Origin: Ephemerocybe angulata
Taxonomy: Eukaryota; Basidiomycota; Agaricomycetes; Agaricales; Psathyrellaceae
Direction of reading: 5' to 3'
Assembly (NCBI GenBank): GCA_013368325.1
Contig: JAACJK010000001.1
Span: forward strand, 248,001 to 312,000
DNA length: 64,000 nucleotides
Position numbers and translations under genes: made by a program. The notes beneath the pieces were generated by a model that did not search any database, was not told the origin of the DNA, and worked only from the letters and a program-made list of their open reading frames with translations. Positions 32,941 through 43,533 of this stretch are shown piece after piece (within the stretch, counting starts at the first letter, position 1; every line of letters begins with the position of its first letter).

Positions 32941-34208
32941 GCAAAGAGTGCACCCCAGAATCACAGATACTCCCCGTTGAAACCCAACTGAAGCCATTCG
33001 GAGGGCATGTGGTGGTTGAAGAAGAGAATCATCCCATCAACCGAAATCAGGGTGGCAGCAATCACTGCCAGCAATCAAAGGATCATCTTAAACTTAAAGA
33101 ACAATACGATACCGCTTACATCGACCAGTTGCTGTTTCCAAAAGCTTGCTTAGCTTTGTAAAAACCCACCAGAAGAACCTGAGATACCCTGAAAATGCCA
33201 GATAAAGTTGGCTTCTAGACGCCCTAATGACTCGGAGTACGTTTCCCTGCGGTACGGCAGTCCTTGGGTTTCCCGGATTGAAACGAAGAACACCATTGCA
33301 AGGAACCTAGAATTGCCTCGACCCTGGAGATTCTTGGCCGTACTGAGCTTCGAATTGACCTCATTGGGCCAGTTCAGGCCTCAGATAAGCATCATGTGAT
33401 GGTAGCAGGAAACCTCATTGACCTTTCAGGTCATCTCAGTCCACTCTCAGTCGTTCGTTGCCCTGCGCTCTGGTAAAGATCATTTAGTGTCCAGACTCTA
33501 GGTGGTTAACCAATAGAAGGGTCTCTGACGCGTCACACAAGCTATGGATAGGAATTAACCGGAGGATATCGGGCCACTGGCCAATTGTTGTAACTGCATT
33601 CCTGGCTCCATCTTTTGTGTGATGGATTCTGTCGGTGAAGGACACTGCCATGGCTCGGTGCTTTGTTCTCTGAATCCCCATTCTGAACAATCCCCAATGC
33701 TTACCCCAAACTCTAGTCCCACAGGCCCCAATACGGCGGCAATAAATCGGGAAAAGTCGCGCGTCGAATCATGGGCGCTTAGCGCTACTGTCCTCTTCCA
33801 ATCGCCCCGCAGGAGGGAGTGGCGCTCCCGAGAAACAAGCTCCCGAGCAATCACGTATGGAGAGAAAGGAGAAGACTCGCCTTAAAATGAATTGCAAATT
33901 AGCCTACCATAATTTTTTCCGTGTGGATATGGGCGCTTAGCACGTAAAGCATGAACAACAGCGGTGGATCATTACGAAATATATTACGAAGGTACAGAGA
34001 GGGGCCGAAGGAAAGTCTAAGGGTTTATCTACATTACAGTTTGTGGGCAGCACGATGATAGCAAATTGTGACGTAGAAAGATCAAAAGAGAATGTCAATC
34101 TAGAAGGTGCTGGTTACGAACAGCACGTTCGGACGACGTTCGGACAAGGTCCGTGGATTAGTGTAGGGAGGTGGGAGGTATATGGTACATTAAGGGAAGT
34201 CAGGGGCT
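32941..34208. other. Intergenic, nothing recognised
   Basis: About 1.25 kb, 5' flank of the GH79 pseudogene and 3' flank of the dsRBD-like gene. No supported frame. Confidence 0.5.
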
Positions 34209-34581
34209 TCATAGATTGAGCTCAGGGAACGCAGAGCAGAGGTTTTCGTAAGCCCTGCTGGCAGCCATTTCCTTCGCAGTCGCGTAGGTCGTTGCGCTTC
34301 CTTTGCCTTGGAAGCAGAAATCCTTCTCGAGCTTGAGGACTGCCGTTGAAGTGTTATTAATATGTAGATTGCCCACGCGAAGGAAGAAACCATACCTCCC
34401 GCTTCAACGATGTAGGTGTTTCTAGAGGAGCTCGGTTCCGCTGCAGTGCGGTAGTCTGGCTTTCCCAACCTGCCAAAGGCCTTCTGCACCCCGTTGTTGA
34501 ACCTCTGAATCGGCCCTGTTGGAACGGAGCTCATCAGTCACCTGAAGTGTAAGGGCATACTTAGCACTCACCCTCAGCCAT
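34209..34581 (-). CDS. Mini double-stranded-RNA-binding-like protein
   Basis: Three exons (34581-34572, 34515-34396, 34339-34209) give 86 residues, all phases consistent. The protein begins MAEGPIQRFNN and reads TYIVEAGVLKLEKDFCFQGKG followed by a helix with ATAKEMAASRAYENLCSAFP. The order, two or three strands, a GKG-like turn, then an Ala-rich helix of the form AK-x2-AA-x2-A-x2-L, is that of a dsRNA-binding domain, here standing almost alone. The Lys pair normally found at the start of that helix (KK-AK) is reduced to TYATAK, so binding strength is uncertain. Other small alpha-beta folds cannot be ruled out. A TATA-like box lies upstream at 34701. Confidence 0.7.
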
Positions 34582-34700
34582 TAGTGTCGAAGTAGGTAGG
34601 GGTAGTAAGGTATGGTCTAGGAGGAGAGCAACAGCGAGATGAAGGACAGGGTCGATGGCACAGAGGAAAGTGTAGAGAGCGAGGTGCAGACAAGCATTCG

Positions 34701-34707
34701 CTTTATA
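34701..34707 (-). promoter_or_regulatory. TATA-like box of the dsRBD-like gene
   Basis: TATAAAG on the minus strand, 120-126 bases upstream of the start codon. Confidence 0.4.
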
Positions 34708-35919
34708 ACTGCTCCCAGTCGGGTGTTCTCGTCATGAAACCAAATATAGTGTTAAAACCTTTCATCTTGAAGGGATATTGCCGAGATCAGTCGAGCGAAA
34801 AAGTTATTTAGCAATCGGACTTACCCCAGCAGTCCCTCGAGAATGATTCAGTCCGGTACCCTCCATGGTCCTGATTACCCCGCACGGCCTGTACCCATCC
34901 ACCTCCAGTCCCGATCTGGGGTTTGTTCAAGGCAACCAAGGCGCTTAAACGGGACTGGCGATCACCCGAGGTCTCGATAAGGACCGGCCGTTGGGAGGAG
35001 CAGGACGCCATAGTCTCTAAACGCCTTACCTCATATCACAGTCTCCGTTCAATCAGCCATTTTCTCGTTCAGCAACGGGAAATGAATGGAAGACCAAGCG
35101 TCGTAAGGCACGTCGTGGCCATGTCGACCGAGAGACCGAAAGGAAGACGCCGCCTGTTCCGCCTGCCGATGAAAGGCACCAGTTGATCACGATGGACGGA
35201 GAGAGGATGTGTTGGGTCGGGCTTCAACAGCTCTCTTTGCCATCCCCCGCCTCGTCGACTTGAACATCAAGTGATCGAAGCAGCTGCGTCAATGCAGAAA
35301 CCCAGGATCGACACGATAAATCAATCATCAGCTGCATGGCTACTTGTGGAAGCACCAGATACAACGTACCATCGCTCTACTCGTGTGTAACATGGAACAC
35401 AAACTCTGATTCAAGTCCTCAAACCTTACTTCGAACATCGGGAACATCACATGTATATCATCATGCGCTTTCCAGGGCAATCAAAGCGTACTCCAATGCA
35501 TCACCTCACTGCAGCGAATGAACTGAAGAAACCAGGTCTATTTTGTCTATTCCTGCTCGAGAAGCGCAGCCTGAAGGGGAAGGCCGCGACAGAATAGTCC
35601 TAAAGAAAGACGCGATGTCCAACGGTCGTCTCGTTGTCAAGCGCTGGGGGAGTTTAGCGGCGGATGGAGCATCGCATGTACCGAGGTCTTCGCCAAGTAT
35701 TACTGCATGCGCATTCCGCCGTTTCCAATTTCCAAGAAGCATGAGGTAGGGAGTGCTCAACGCGGAAGTGTGCGTCGAGTTTGCAGAATGAGTAACCACG
35801 CCGCTCTGATGGGTGCGCGACAGCTGTATAGACGATGCTAAAATGTTTGTCTAAAACAATGCAAGATCAGATCCCGACGTCTAACAAACAATAAATTGTC
35901 GGCGAACCTTTCCAATTAG
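34708..35919. other. Intergenic, nothing recognised
   Basis: About 1.2 kb. A 97-codon minus-strand frame (35506-35799) has no motif and is not annotated. Confidence 0.45.
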
Positions 35920-37884
35920 CTAAATTCTACCTCTCGCGCGGGAGATGTACCAGGCGGAAGCCCCAAGAAGGAATACAAGCCATCCTCCAGCGGCGTGCGT
36001 CCAGTATGGCAGCGTCTCGTACGGTTCGGTCCCGGGAGGAGGTTTAACCAACGGAAACAAGAAGAGAAATACATTAGCCGTTCCAAATGTGAGAACGGGG
36101 ATCAGGAGGGACGGCGAGGGTGGTGGTATGTCTATGTGATCCCGGGAGGTCCAGATCGGCGGGGCAGACGCGCCCAAAGAGAAGTCGAACCACCTGAAGA
36201 ACCCTCCCATGCGAAACTCTCGCGGGAGTCTTCGAGTGGACAAGTATATTAATCCGAACGATATCGTCGCGTTGATGACAGCCAGAGGGTATGATACCTG
36301 TGATAAGATGAGAGTCAGAGCGCGTAATGCTCCTGCAGGGTCCCTCCACTTACCACATTGAGCACAAAGTTGTACGCATCGCCTGCAGGCAACCCGAACA
36401 CCACGATTGCACAAATGGCCCAATCTGTAGTATCGGGGTCAGGCGGGCGGCTGGGCTTTGGTGGGAGTCACTCACGTAACGATAAGCCAGCCAACGGTCC
36501 TTCGCGAGGCCATTCTGAAGCCCAAACCCTGCTGAATGGGAGAGCGCCTTCTTTTCCCAAAGCCTGATTGACACGCCCCTGGGAGAAGGACACCGAAAGG
36601 ACATTACCGAGTGCAGAAAGGGCAACAAAGGCAGAAAGAACTCTCTCGGTGTTAGGCCCCCAAACGTTCTTGAACAGGAGTGAAGCAACCAATCTGCCAG
36701 AACCAGTGATTTCCTGTTTGGTCGCTGCAAAGAGATACGCGAGATTGGCCGCTAGGTAGAAGATCGTGACAACCACGATGGCGATCGGACCTGCTATGCG
36801 AAGCGTCCGAGCAGGACGATCCATTTCAGCGAGCGCATAATTGGCGTTACTAAATCCCACGTAGGACCAAATCACCTGCGGAATACGTTTCAGATAGTCG
36901 CCAAACGAAAAAGGAGAAAAACCGACATTGTATAGACAGGCACAGATTACCGTGGCTCCACTGCGAGAGCCTTCCCAGATCTTGTTCCAGCTTTCGAAAT
37001 TGTTCGGTTGCACTACACCGTCTGCGAGTCTGCCAGTCGCTGCAATCATCCCTGAGCCAACAACCACGAGGAGAATGATAATCTTCGACATTCCGAGAAT
37101 ATTCTGTAACCGAAGTCCGCCTTCTACATGTAGCCCATGAAGAAGCATGGCAAATGTGAGGCAAGAAAATGCCACCAGTCGAACAGGGGACAACACCGAG
37201 TGTGACGGATCCGTCAATAGATCAGGTGCAACTGCTTCAATGGTGTATTCCGCAAAAACAAGGGAGTTCCCCGCCGCATAAGCTAGATGGGGACGTCAGC
37301 ATACTCCGCCTCCGCTGCCATTGTATCTCGTCCACCACTCACCGAGCAGAATAGCGTTCGCAGCGTAAACAGATGTGATAAGCCGCCGTGGCCTTGGAAA
37401 CAGGTACTCAAGGTAATTCTTCTCCCCACCATTGAGCGGAAGTGCCTGGCATGGTGTCAGTTTCGCTCGAACACACCCGGTACGACGGAAAATATCCTCA
37501 CCGTTCCCCAAATGATATAGGTCCGCATGCCGGCTGCAGCTATCAAGGCACCAAGCAACCACATCGACCTGATGTGATTCGTCAAAGACAAGCACTTCTG
37601 CATCGAGAACTCGAATGTCGTACAACGAAAGCCCGACGCTCCCACTGAGGCCCAGTATCATACTCGGGGTCGCGAATATCCTGTCAGATGAGTTCAGTTC
37701 AGCTCTGGATCGAAATCTAGGTCACCCACCCTGTTCCAATTATTCGGTTGAATATGATAAAGACCGCCGAGAACACTCCTATACGAGGCTTTCCCCGTTC
37801 ACACTTGCTGTGAACCGTCAACCCATCCTTCCGAGACGGTAATAAGGCAGAAGATTCGTTCAGAGATTCATCTTCCTGGAACAT
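35920..37884 (-). CDS. Methionine-permease-type amino acid transporter (APC/LAT family, copy 2)
   Basis: Eight exons (37884-37730, 37680-37624, 37568-37502, 37445-37343, 37282-36927, 36875-36476, 36424-36354, 36297-35920) give 528 residues. The motifs match copy 1: FNRIIGTGIFATPS, LNGGEKNYLEYLF, VGFSNANYALAEM and SQGRVNQALGKEG, with about twelve membrane segments. Intron positions differ: it has an extra intron in the fourth segment (37283-37342), lacks the one before FSQGRVNQ and has one at 36425-36475. Intron 36876-36926 is 51 bases, stop-free and in frame, so an unspliced form would also translate. The loop before the last segments carries an insertion (MGGFFRWFDFSLGASAPPIW) not in copy 1. 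Confidence 0.88.
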
Positions 37885-38500
37885 GGTCGGCGCTCAGGAA
37901 GAGTTCTATGCCCACTTGAACGTAGAGGTAGACCATGAGCAGTTCAACTGTACCATCGCAATCTGGGGCCATGATGGCGAAATGCAAGCCTTGATGGCCG
38001 CGCTCGTCGTGTTCGACGATGAGCTCAGCAGTCAGCCCGTGGGAAATATCACCTGATTTAGGCGCTAAGGCAGATATCAAGCGCTCAGGTTCGAAACGCG
38101 ACTTTCGAATGAACGAGCCACCCGAGTAAACACTGATATAGCTAGATAGATACGCACATATCAGAATAGTGATAAGAGGTGAAACGTATCCAGCCGAGGT
38201 CATGCTGTAGAGAATATCGTAGATGGAAGGAAGTGTAAAGAATGTGAGGTATCTGGGGATATAGCAGAGTAAAGAGCGTCAATGGGCTAGTGTTCTACAT
38301 CAATAGAAGCTGAGCCAGCTGTACCAGGTATACGAGAGGTCCGAGATAGGATGGAGAGTGAGCATACGCATCAAAAAGAGTAAGCATATTAAGAATACCG
38401 ACGTGAAACAGATATAACGCAGACCGAAACGAAAACGCATCAGGAATAGTGAAAGGCAAAGAAGGAATAGCTCGTGGTGCCACAGGAGCGAGGAAGCGTT
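37885..38500. other. Upstream region of permease copy 2
   Basis: A 111-codon minus frame (37868-38203) overlaps the permease start and has a hydrophobic N-terminus (ITILICAYLSSYISV), but it has no motif and would overlap the promoter. I do not support it as a gene. Confidence 0.4.
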
Positions 38501-39892
38501 TCAATGGACTCTGCGTTTGTGAGTGTTCAACGAATCCTGCAGTTTCCGAATACCACGTAATACCTTTCTCCACCACGCGTGGTCCTCCGACTTGACCCCA
38601 TCCTTTCTCGGCGCCCCAGTCTTCGTGCTGGTCGAGGAGCGTTGATCAGACTCGTCCACAGGCCCCTGCTGCTCGCGGAACAGAATAGTAGGGGCTCTGG
38701 ATCCTCGAGGCGTTTCAGCTTGCGAGTATATCGAAGGAGTTTCCCTCCCGCTCGCAGACGACGGCAGTAGCCCAAGTTTAAAGAGATTCATCCTTCCCTC
38801 ACCTGATCCTTGGGTAATGTTAAGCCCAAGGCCCAGGTCGAGAGCTTGATGAATCCCTAGATGAGTTTCGAGGCCGGTATGCAGCTCTTCGATCTGATCG
38901 GGCGTCATCATAGGGAAATCGACAGTGGGGACCGTAGCTGGTCTGGGGTCCGAGGTGCCTGCAGCATCATCGCCGTTCGGGGTGCGCTTGTCGTACGTTG
39001 AACTTGACTGCCCTTGAGGATCAGATGGAATGTGCGTGGCTTGATTCTCCTTGGAACCGAGTACCGTTTTCATAATCGAATCCCAGTCTTCTGACTGGTC
39101 AGTCCCGAGGTTGATCGGCGCCAAAGCGGGTGGGGGTTCGTAGCTGGATTCCCGCTCCGCGTCCTCATCCTCCTCGGTGTGCGATGCAGTGGAAGACAGG
39201 AGAGGCGGGAGGTAGCTCCACTCCGGCGAGAGAGACTTTCGCGAAGGACGAACATGTGAATCCAATGAAGCAGAGCGATGGTTAGAGAAGAGAACACCAT
39301 CCTCCCCAACCTCGTCCTCTTCTGCGATTAGCGCCCCCCACTCGCGGGTGCGAGCACGATCAATGGGAGTGCCGCGGCCGGTGTACTTCATCCCAGGCCA
39401 TGATCCCCGGGATCCGCTGGGAGGCATGGTCATCGACGATAAGTGCGCCGACGACAGTTTCTTGGTTGTCTTTTTCAGGGGGGCCATGGCCTGTTGAGCA
39501 AATGATCTTGTTCGAGAGAGAGACCGTTCCATCTGAGGTGGGGATCGAGGCGGGGTCGGAGGTGGAGATGGAGAGGAAGGAGGTAGGTGGCAGCAGGAGG
39601 AGGGTGCTGGAGACGTGGGCCGAGAAAGGCAGGTTAGGTCGAGCTCAAAGTTACTGAAGCCCTCGAAGTCCGACTCGAACGACTTGCTCGCGGACGACAT
39701 GTTCGACCGCCGTCGTGGTTTAATCGTTTCATCGTCGTCGCCGTCTGGTAACGGGGCCGTGCTAGCACCCTTCTGAGCAGCGGCGATTGCATTGTGGATA
39801 TCCTGTGCGTGGTAGAGAACAGCCCTAGAAGGAGTTTCGTTAGACCAAGAACCGCTCCAATGACGGGGACCCACATCGTTCCACAGGACCAC
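38501..39892 (-). CDS. Ser/Pro-rich disordered protein, function unknown
   Basis: One ORF of 463 residues with no stop or obvious intron. Composition is dominated by Ser, Pro, Thr, Arg and acidic residues, with Pro runs (SPSPPPTPPRSPP), basic SRSLSRTRS-like phosphosite clusters and acidic patches (TEEDEDAERESS). Near residues 320-370 there is a more ordered segment (MTPDQIEELHTGLETHLG, then a Gly/Leu-rich helix), and the C-terminus has a tryptophan-containing basic helix (HAWWRKVLRGIRKLQ). No family recognised. An alternative 5' reading in another frame (MWVPVIGAVLGLTKLLLGLF at about 39876-39817) would be a membrane anchor if spliced to this ORF, but no good junction is seen. Length and coding-like composition support a real gene. 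Confidence 0.7.
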   Translation of the reverse strand: MVLWNDVGPRHWSGSWSNETPSRAVLYHAQDIHNAIAAAQKGASTAPLPDGDDDETIKPRRRSNMSSASKSFESDFEGFSNFELDLTCLSRPTSPAPSSCCHLPPSSPSPPPTPPRSPPQMERSLSRTRSFAQQAMAPLKKTTKKLSSAHLSSMTMPPSGSRGSWPGMKYTGRGTPIDRARTREWGALIAEEDEVGEDGVLFSNHRSASLDSHVRPSRKSLSPEWSYLPPLLSSTASHTEEDEDAERESSYEPPPALAPINLGTDQSEDWDSIMKTVLGSKENQATHIPSDPQGQSSSTYDKRTPNGDDAAGTSDPRPATVPTVDFPMMTPDQIEELHTGLETHLGIHQALDLGLGLNITQGSGEGRMNLFKLGLLPSSASGRETPSIYSQAETPRGSRAPTILFREQQGPVDESDQRSSTSTKTGAPRKDGVKSEDHAWWRKVLRGIRKLQDSLNTHKRRVH

Positions 39893-41750
39893 CGTCCTTT
39901 AGCACAGATTCGCAGAGAAAAACACTCAGAACAAGTAGCGGATGGTCAGAGAGTAGATTTCCTTCTGCAATGGGAGGGGAAGAGACGGAGAGATGCCAGC
40001 AACGAGGGCAGCAAGAAAGCGAAGAGTGTTCAAGAGGCTCGTCCCGGCGAAAGGGCAGAACCCACGGAAAGCTCGGTGGCCTTATTAATTTATGGGTGTT
40101 CTCGAAACACGTTCAAGGCTCCTTGTTTACGTTTCGATTGAGTGTGTATCTGGGTAGGTGGCGGATAGACTGCAGATGGAACGCAGAGCGTATCTAGGCA
40201 TGCGTCACACTGCAACTCCTGCACACCCAAAGGTTCGACCTATATTCGAGCAAAGTCGTCAGATTTCATTTCATTCTGCACACGCCAGCGACAAAAGAAC
40301 TGAAAGCAGACCTCTTGTTGAACGCATGCCCGCTGATCTTCGGCAGCTGGACCTATGCTTTACATCATAAGCAAAGGAAGATGGAGCATCAGAAGCAGCA
40401 GGATACTCAAAGAAGACCCAGTGCGATTCTCCCCAGTTCCATTGGGCGTCCTTCGTCCAAGACGACGCTACGGATCCTGGTCAGTACTTGAGTAGAAGGT
40501 TCCGTTCTGCGAAGACTTACGGTCACCGTTGAACCACCGTCGGAGTCCTTCATATGCACACTCCCGCGAGGCTCTGCAGAACAATGGTTTCGAACCCAAG
40601 ACCAGATTAGGCATTCCGCTGTCCTCGAGGCGCATCTAGGGAATCAGACAGGTAGCTGCTGTAGCTTTTGAGTTAAAGCCAACCTTCCGTCTCAACTCCG
40701 AGTTCCCCTAAAAGCTGTCCTCGAAGGGAACCGTCTGTAGAGCGAGTAAAGGCAAAGGCGATGGTTTCGGCTGAACCAGAGATCCCGCAAGGTGCCAATG
40801 TCATGTCCAGCTTGCCAGGAACCCAAAATAACACAGAGCCACACAGAGTTGCGCGAGGTGCACCGGGAGAACTACCTGACGGGTTTCCCCAGAGACCGTA
40901 ACTGCGCTTGTCATGGGCGCTTAACGGCATCCTGGTCTTTAGTGTCTGTTGGAAGGCTTCAGCTGCAACCTATCCCCCTGGGTTTGTGGCCCTCCGCCTG
41001 TTATCTGTGTGAAGTGGTAACATGAGCGCTGCGACGAGAAAGGCCATCGTTCCCGGTGGCACCTACCCATGTACGACTAGCAAAATGCTTCAATACACTC
41101 GATTGTCCTGCAAGGTAGGAGGCACACTCTTTTGGTATGGTCCAACCATCAACTGACTATCGCATTTTCGGTTGATAGGAAAACCAACCCTCTTTCGGCC
41201 GGTCGGAGCTGCCTCAATTCGGTAGATACCCCTATCCTTCGAAACACGGGGTGGTGGACTGTGGTGGAGAACAGTTGACTATCAGCGCTCCAAACCCATT
41301 TGATTCTGTGTGGCCACGCCCAGTGCGCGAGTGAGGACCCAGGCAGATGGGCTGGTTGTCTCTCCAACCGCACCACCCATAGGAGACGTCCGATGAAGAC
41401 ACCACCCTAATACAAACCTGGGGTCATGCTCGCGTCATTCAATGAATGGCGCAGAACCAGGCCTGTAACTCTGGTCAACATTTTCTGTCAAGCCGCTGGC
41501 AGACATAAGGTATGTCTGTCCCATATGCCTGCGAACGGGACCAATCTTATCCATCTATTCCCATATTCCAGATCTGTTGATACAAGCGATATCTGTCCAA
41601 TCGTCGTCATCTCTGCCGAAGGTCACGTTAGCCACAGGGCCTCTGGAAATATCGTAGTTCGCTCGTGACAATCGCCCTCCTCACTCCTGACCATCCCGAC
41701 ACCGCACCGCTCATCTCTCGCCTGGCCAACTGGTCCTGAACCTGGCTGAT
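39893..41750. other. Intergenic, nothing recognised
   Basis: About 1.85 kb with only short motif-free frames. Confidence 0.5.
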
Positions 41751-42484
41751 ATGATGCACCACGTTGATCCAGACGCTCTATCAGCTACCAACTCTCTGCA
41801 CGAACTTACCCGGGGGTGGATAGAACATCTTCGATCCGTCCTATATCATGCGCGGGTCATCCATACCTCCCCACTGGCTGAGGACCACCCGCTCTCGGAG
41901 GACTTCCCCTTCGTCCGCGTACCATACACCGAGACGTTCTCAAGATTCCGAACACGAGCCCACTTCGACAATCGACCGCCTCTGGCGCCAGGAGAGGAGA
42001 TAGCATACCCGGTGACCTTGCAGTACCATCCAGGAACGGCGACATGTAATGCGTTCTGGAGCTTTGCATCCGGTGAGTAATCGGTTCGCTCGTAAATCCG
42101 TCCAGCCCTGACTTTGGGCGGGCAGGTAGCTATGTGATAGGCCAATTGACTCTAGCCGAGCACATCTGGGAGCACGAAACGGACATGTCATGGCTCAGTG
42201 CAGACCGCTTTCTCTTGACAATGTCGCTCTCTGTGACCTCGAAACGGAGCCTTCGCCTAAGCAGCCGCGTCTGGGAGCTACAAGGGAGCCCGCCGTCTGA
42301 CAACATCATCTCGAACCTGGAGCTCTTCGAAATCTGGACGGAAGAGGACAGATCGTGCCACCAGGTCATTGGCAGTCGCTACATCCGAGCTCGGCGATGT
42401 ATGGTCGTAGGCTGCGGCTTCCCGCTGCACCTCCACCAGGAGCAATTCTGCTCGCAACACACGCCCCAGATAGTGGGGATCTAG
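41751..42484 (+). CDS. Conserved-looking protein of unknown function
   Basis: Two exons (41751-42072 and 42126-42484) with a clean GTGAGT-GCAG intron give 226 residues. There is no signal peptide or membrane segment. The N-terminal half has several Trp/His positions (GWIEHLRSVLYHARVIH) and a beta-rich stretch (YPVTLQYHPGTATCNAFW); the C-terminal half has a SRVWELQGSPP loop and ends in a Cys/His-rich tail (CMVVGCGFPLHLHQEQFCSQH) of the form C-x4-C-x5-H-x1-H-x4-C-x2-H. That tail could bind a metal. No family recognised. The spliced frame and codon use support a real gene. Confidence 0.7.
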
Positions 42485-43533
42485 GCCCGCGGCGTAGGGC
42501 AGGCTAGGTACATGCTTCGCCGTTTCTTCTCTCCCCATATCTACTCACAGCGTCATGCACAGAAGTCACCCCAGCCCTCATGGCCTGCCTCGCACTCCCA
42601 GCTGCGCAGCCATGGCACGAAGGTCGACCACACTTCGGATCGCCAGCCTCAGGCCTTCCGAGCACCCACATCCAACCGAACGAGCGACAACCCGGCCATT
42701 GGGAATATCTTCGGGCATGGGCGCAGCACAGAGCCACATTCGCGCGTGGTGTACTCCACGCACCCGTCTCGAGTTGGCACTCCTATTCCCATACAGACCT
42801 TGACATGCCCGTCATGTCAGCATGCCTCTCTGATACCTCGAATGTTCCTTACGATACACATAAGCGGGATCGATACACGCACTCCCTTCACACTTCCATT
42901 TCCTTCGATTCGCAGCCCCGGCCGCCGAGGTATCAACCACCCAGGATAAGGGAGAGGCGGGAGATGCAGTGGCGAACAGGTTAAACCCGCGCACTGACAG
43001 TTTCCCATTCTGAGTCATGCTGTTCCCAAGCCCAACCGTGGAACCCACTGCGCCTGCGACATGAGGCTCACACCGACGCTGCGGGTACTTACATTAGTAG
43101 CTCCTGACTCGGAGACAAATATAAGTGTTGGGGTATTATCAAAGGATCACTTGAAAACACTTTGCCATTCCCCAACTGGGTTTGCTTTGTCCATCTTTAG
43201 GTTTAATGAAGCCATGGTGCGCATAACGGCATCGGATTTAAGCGCCAAATACCTTCCAGGAGCGCGCTCGCTCGCATCAGTCATAGATGACGTTAGGGAC
43301 CCTTAGAGATAGTGCCTGGCGATGATCGTTGAGGGGAACGGGCGTCAATACACATTCAGACAACAGGCGGGACGAGAAGGGTTGAGAGAACTGGGCAGAC
43401 TCATCGCACTGACCCTTACACTCCAGACAGCGCAAATGCCACATGGCAAGTCTGACGAGTAATAACGATAACTTAGGGTTTATATGTGTGATAGAGACCT
43501 CTAAAACATCGGAACTATAATAGACCATGATCT
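42485..43533. other. Intergenic, nothing recognised
   Basis: About 1.05 kb between convergent genes. Overlapping frames on both strands near 42512-42984 lack motifs and are not supported. Confidence 0.45.

Noticed and set aside
37868..38203. 111-codon minus-strand ORF with a hydrophobic start
   Set aside because: Overlaps the permease start codon and promoter; no motif.
42512..42984. Overlapping 134-145 codon plus-strand ORFs
   Set aside because: Two frames and the opposite strand are open together, with no motif; GC-rich chance frames.
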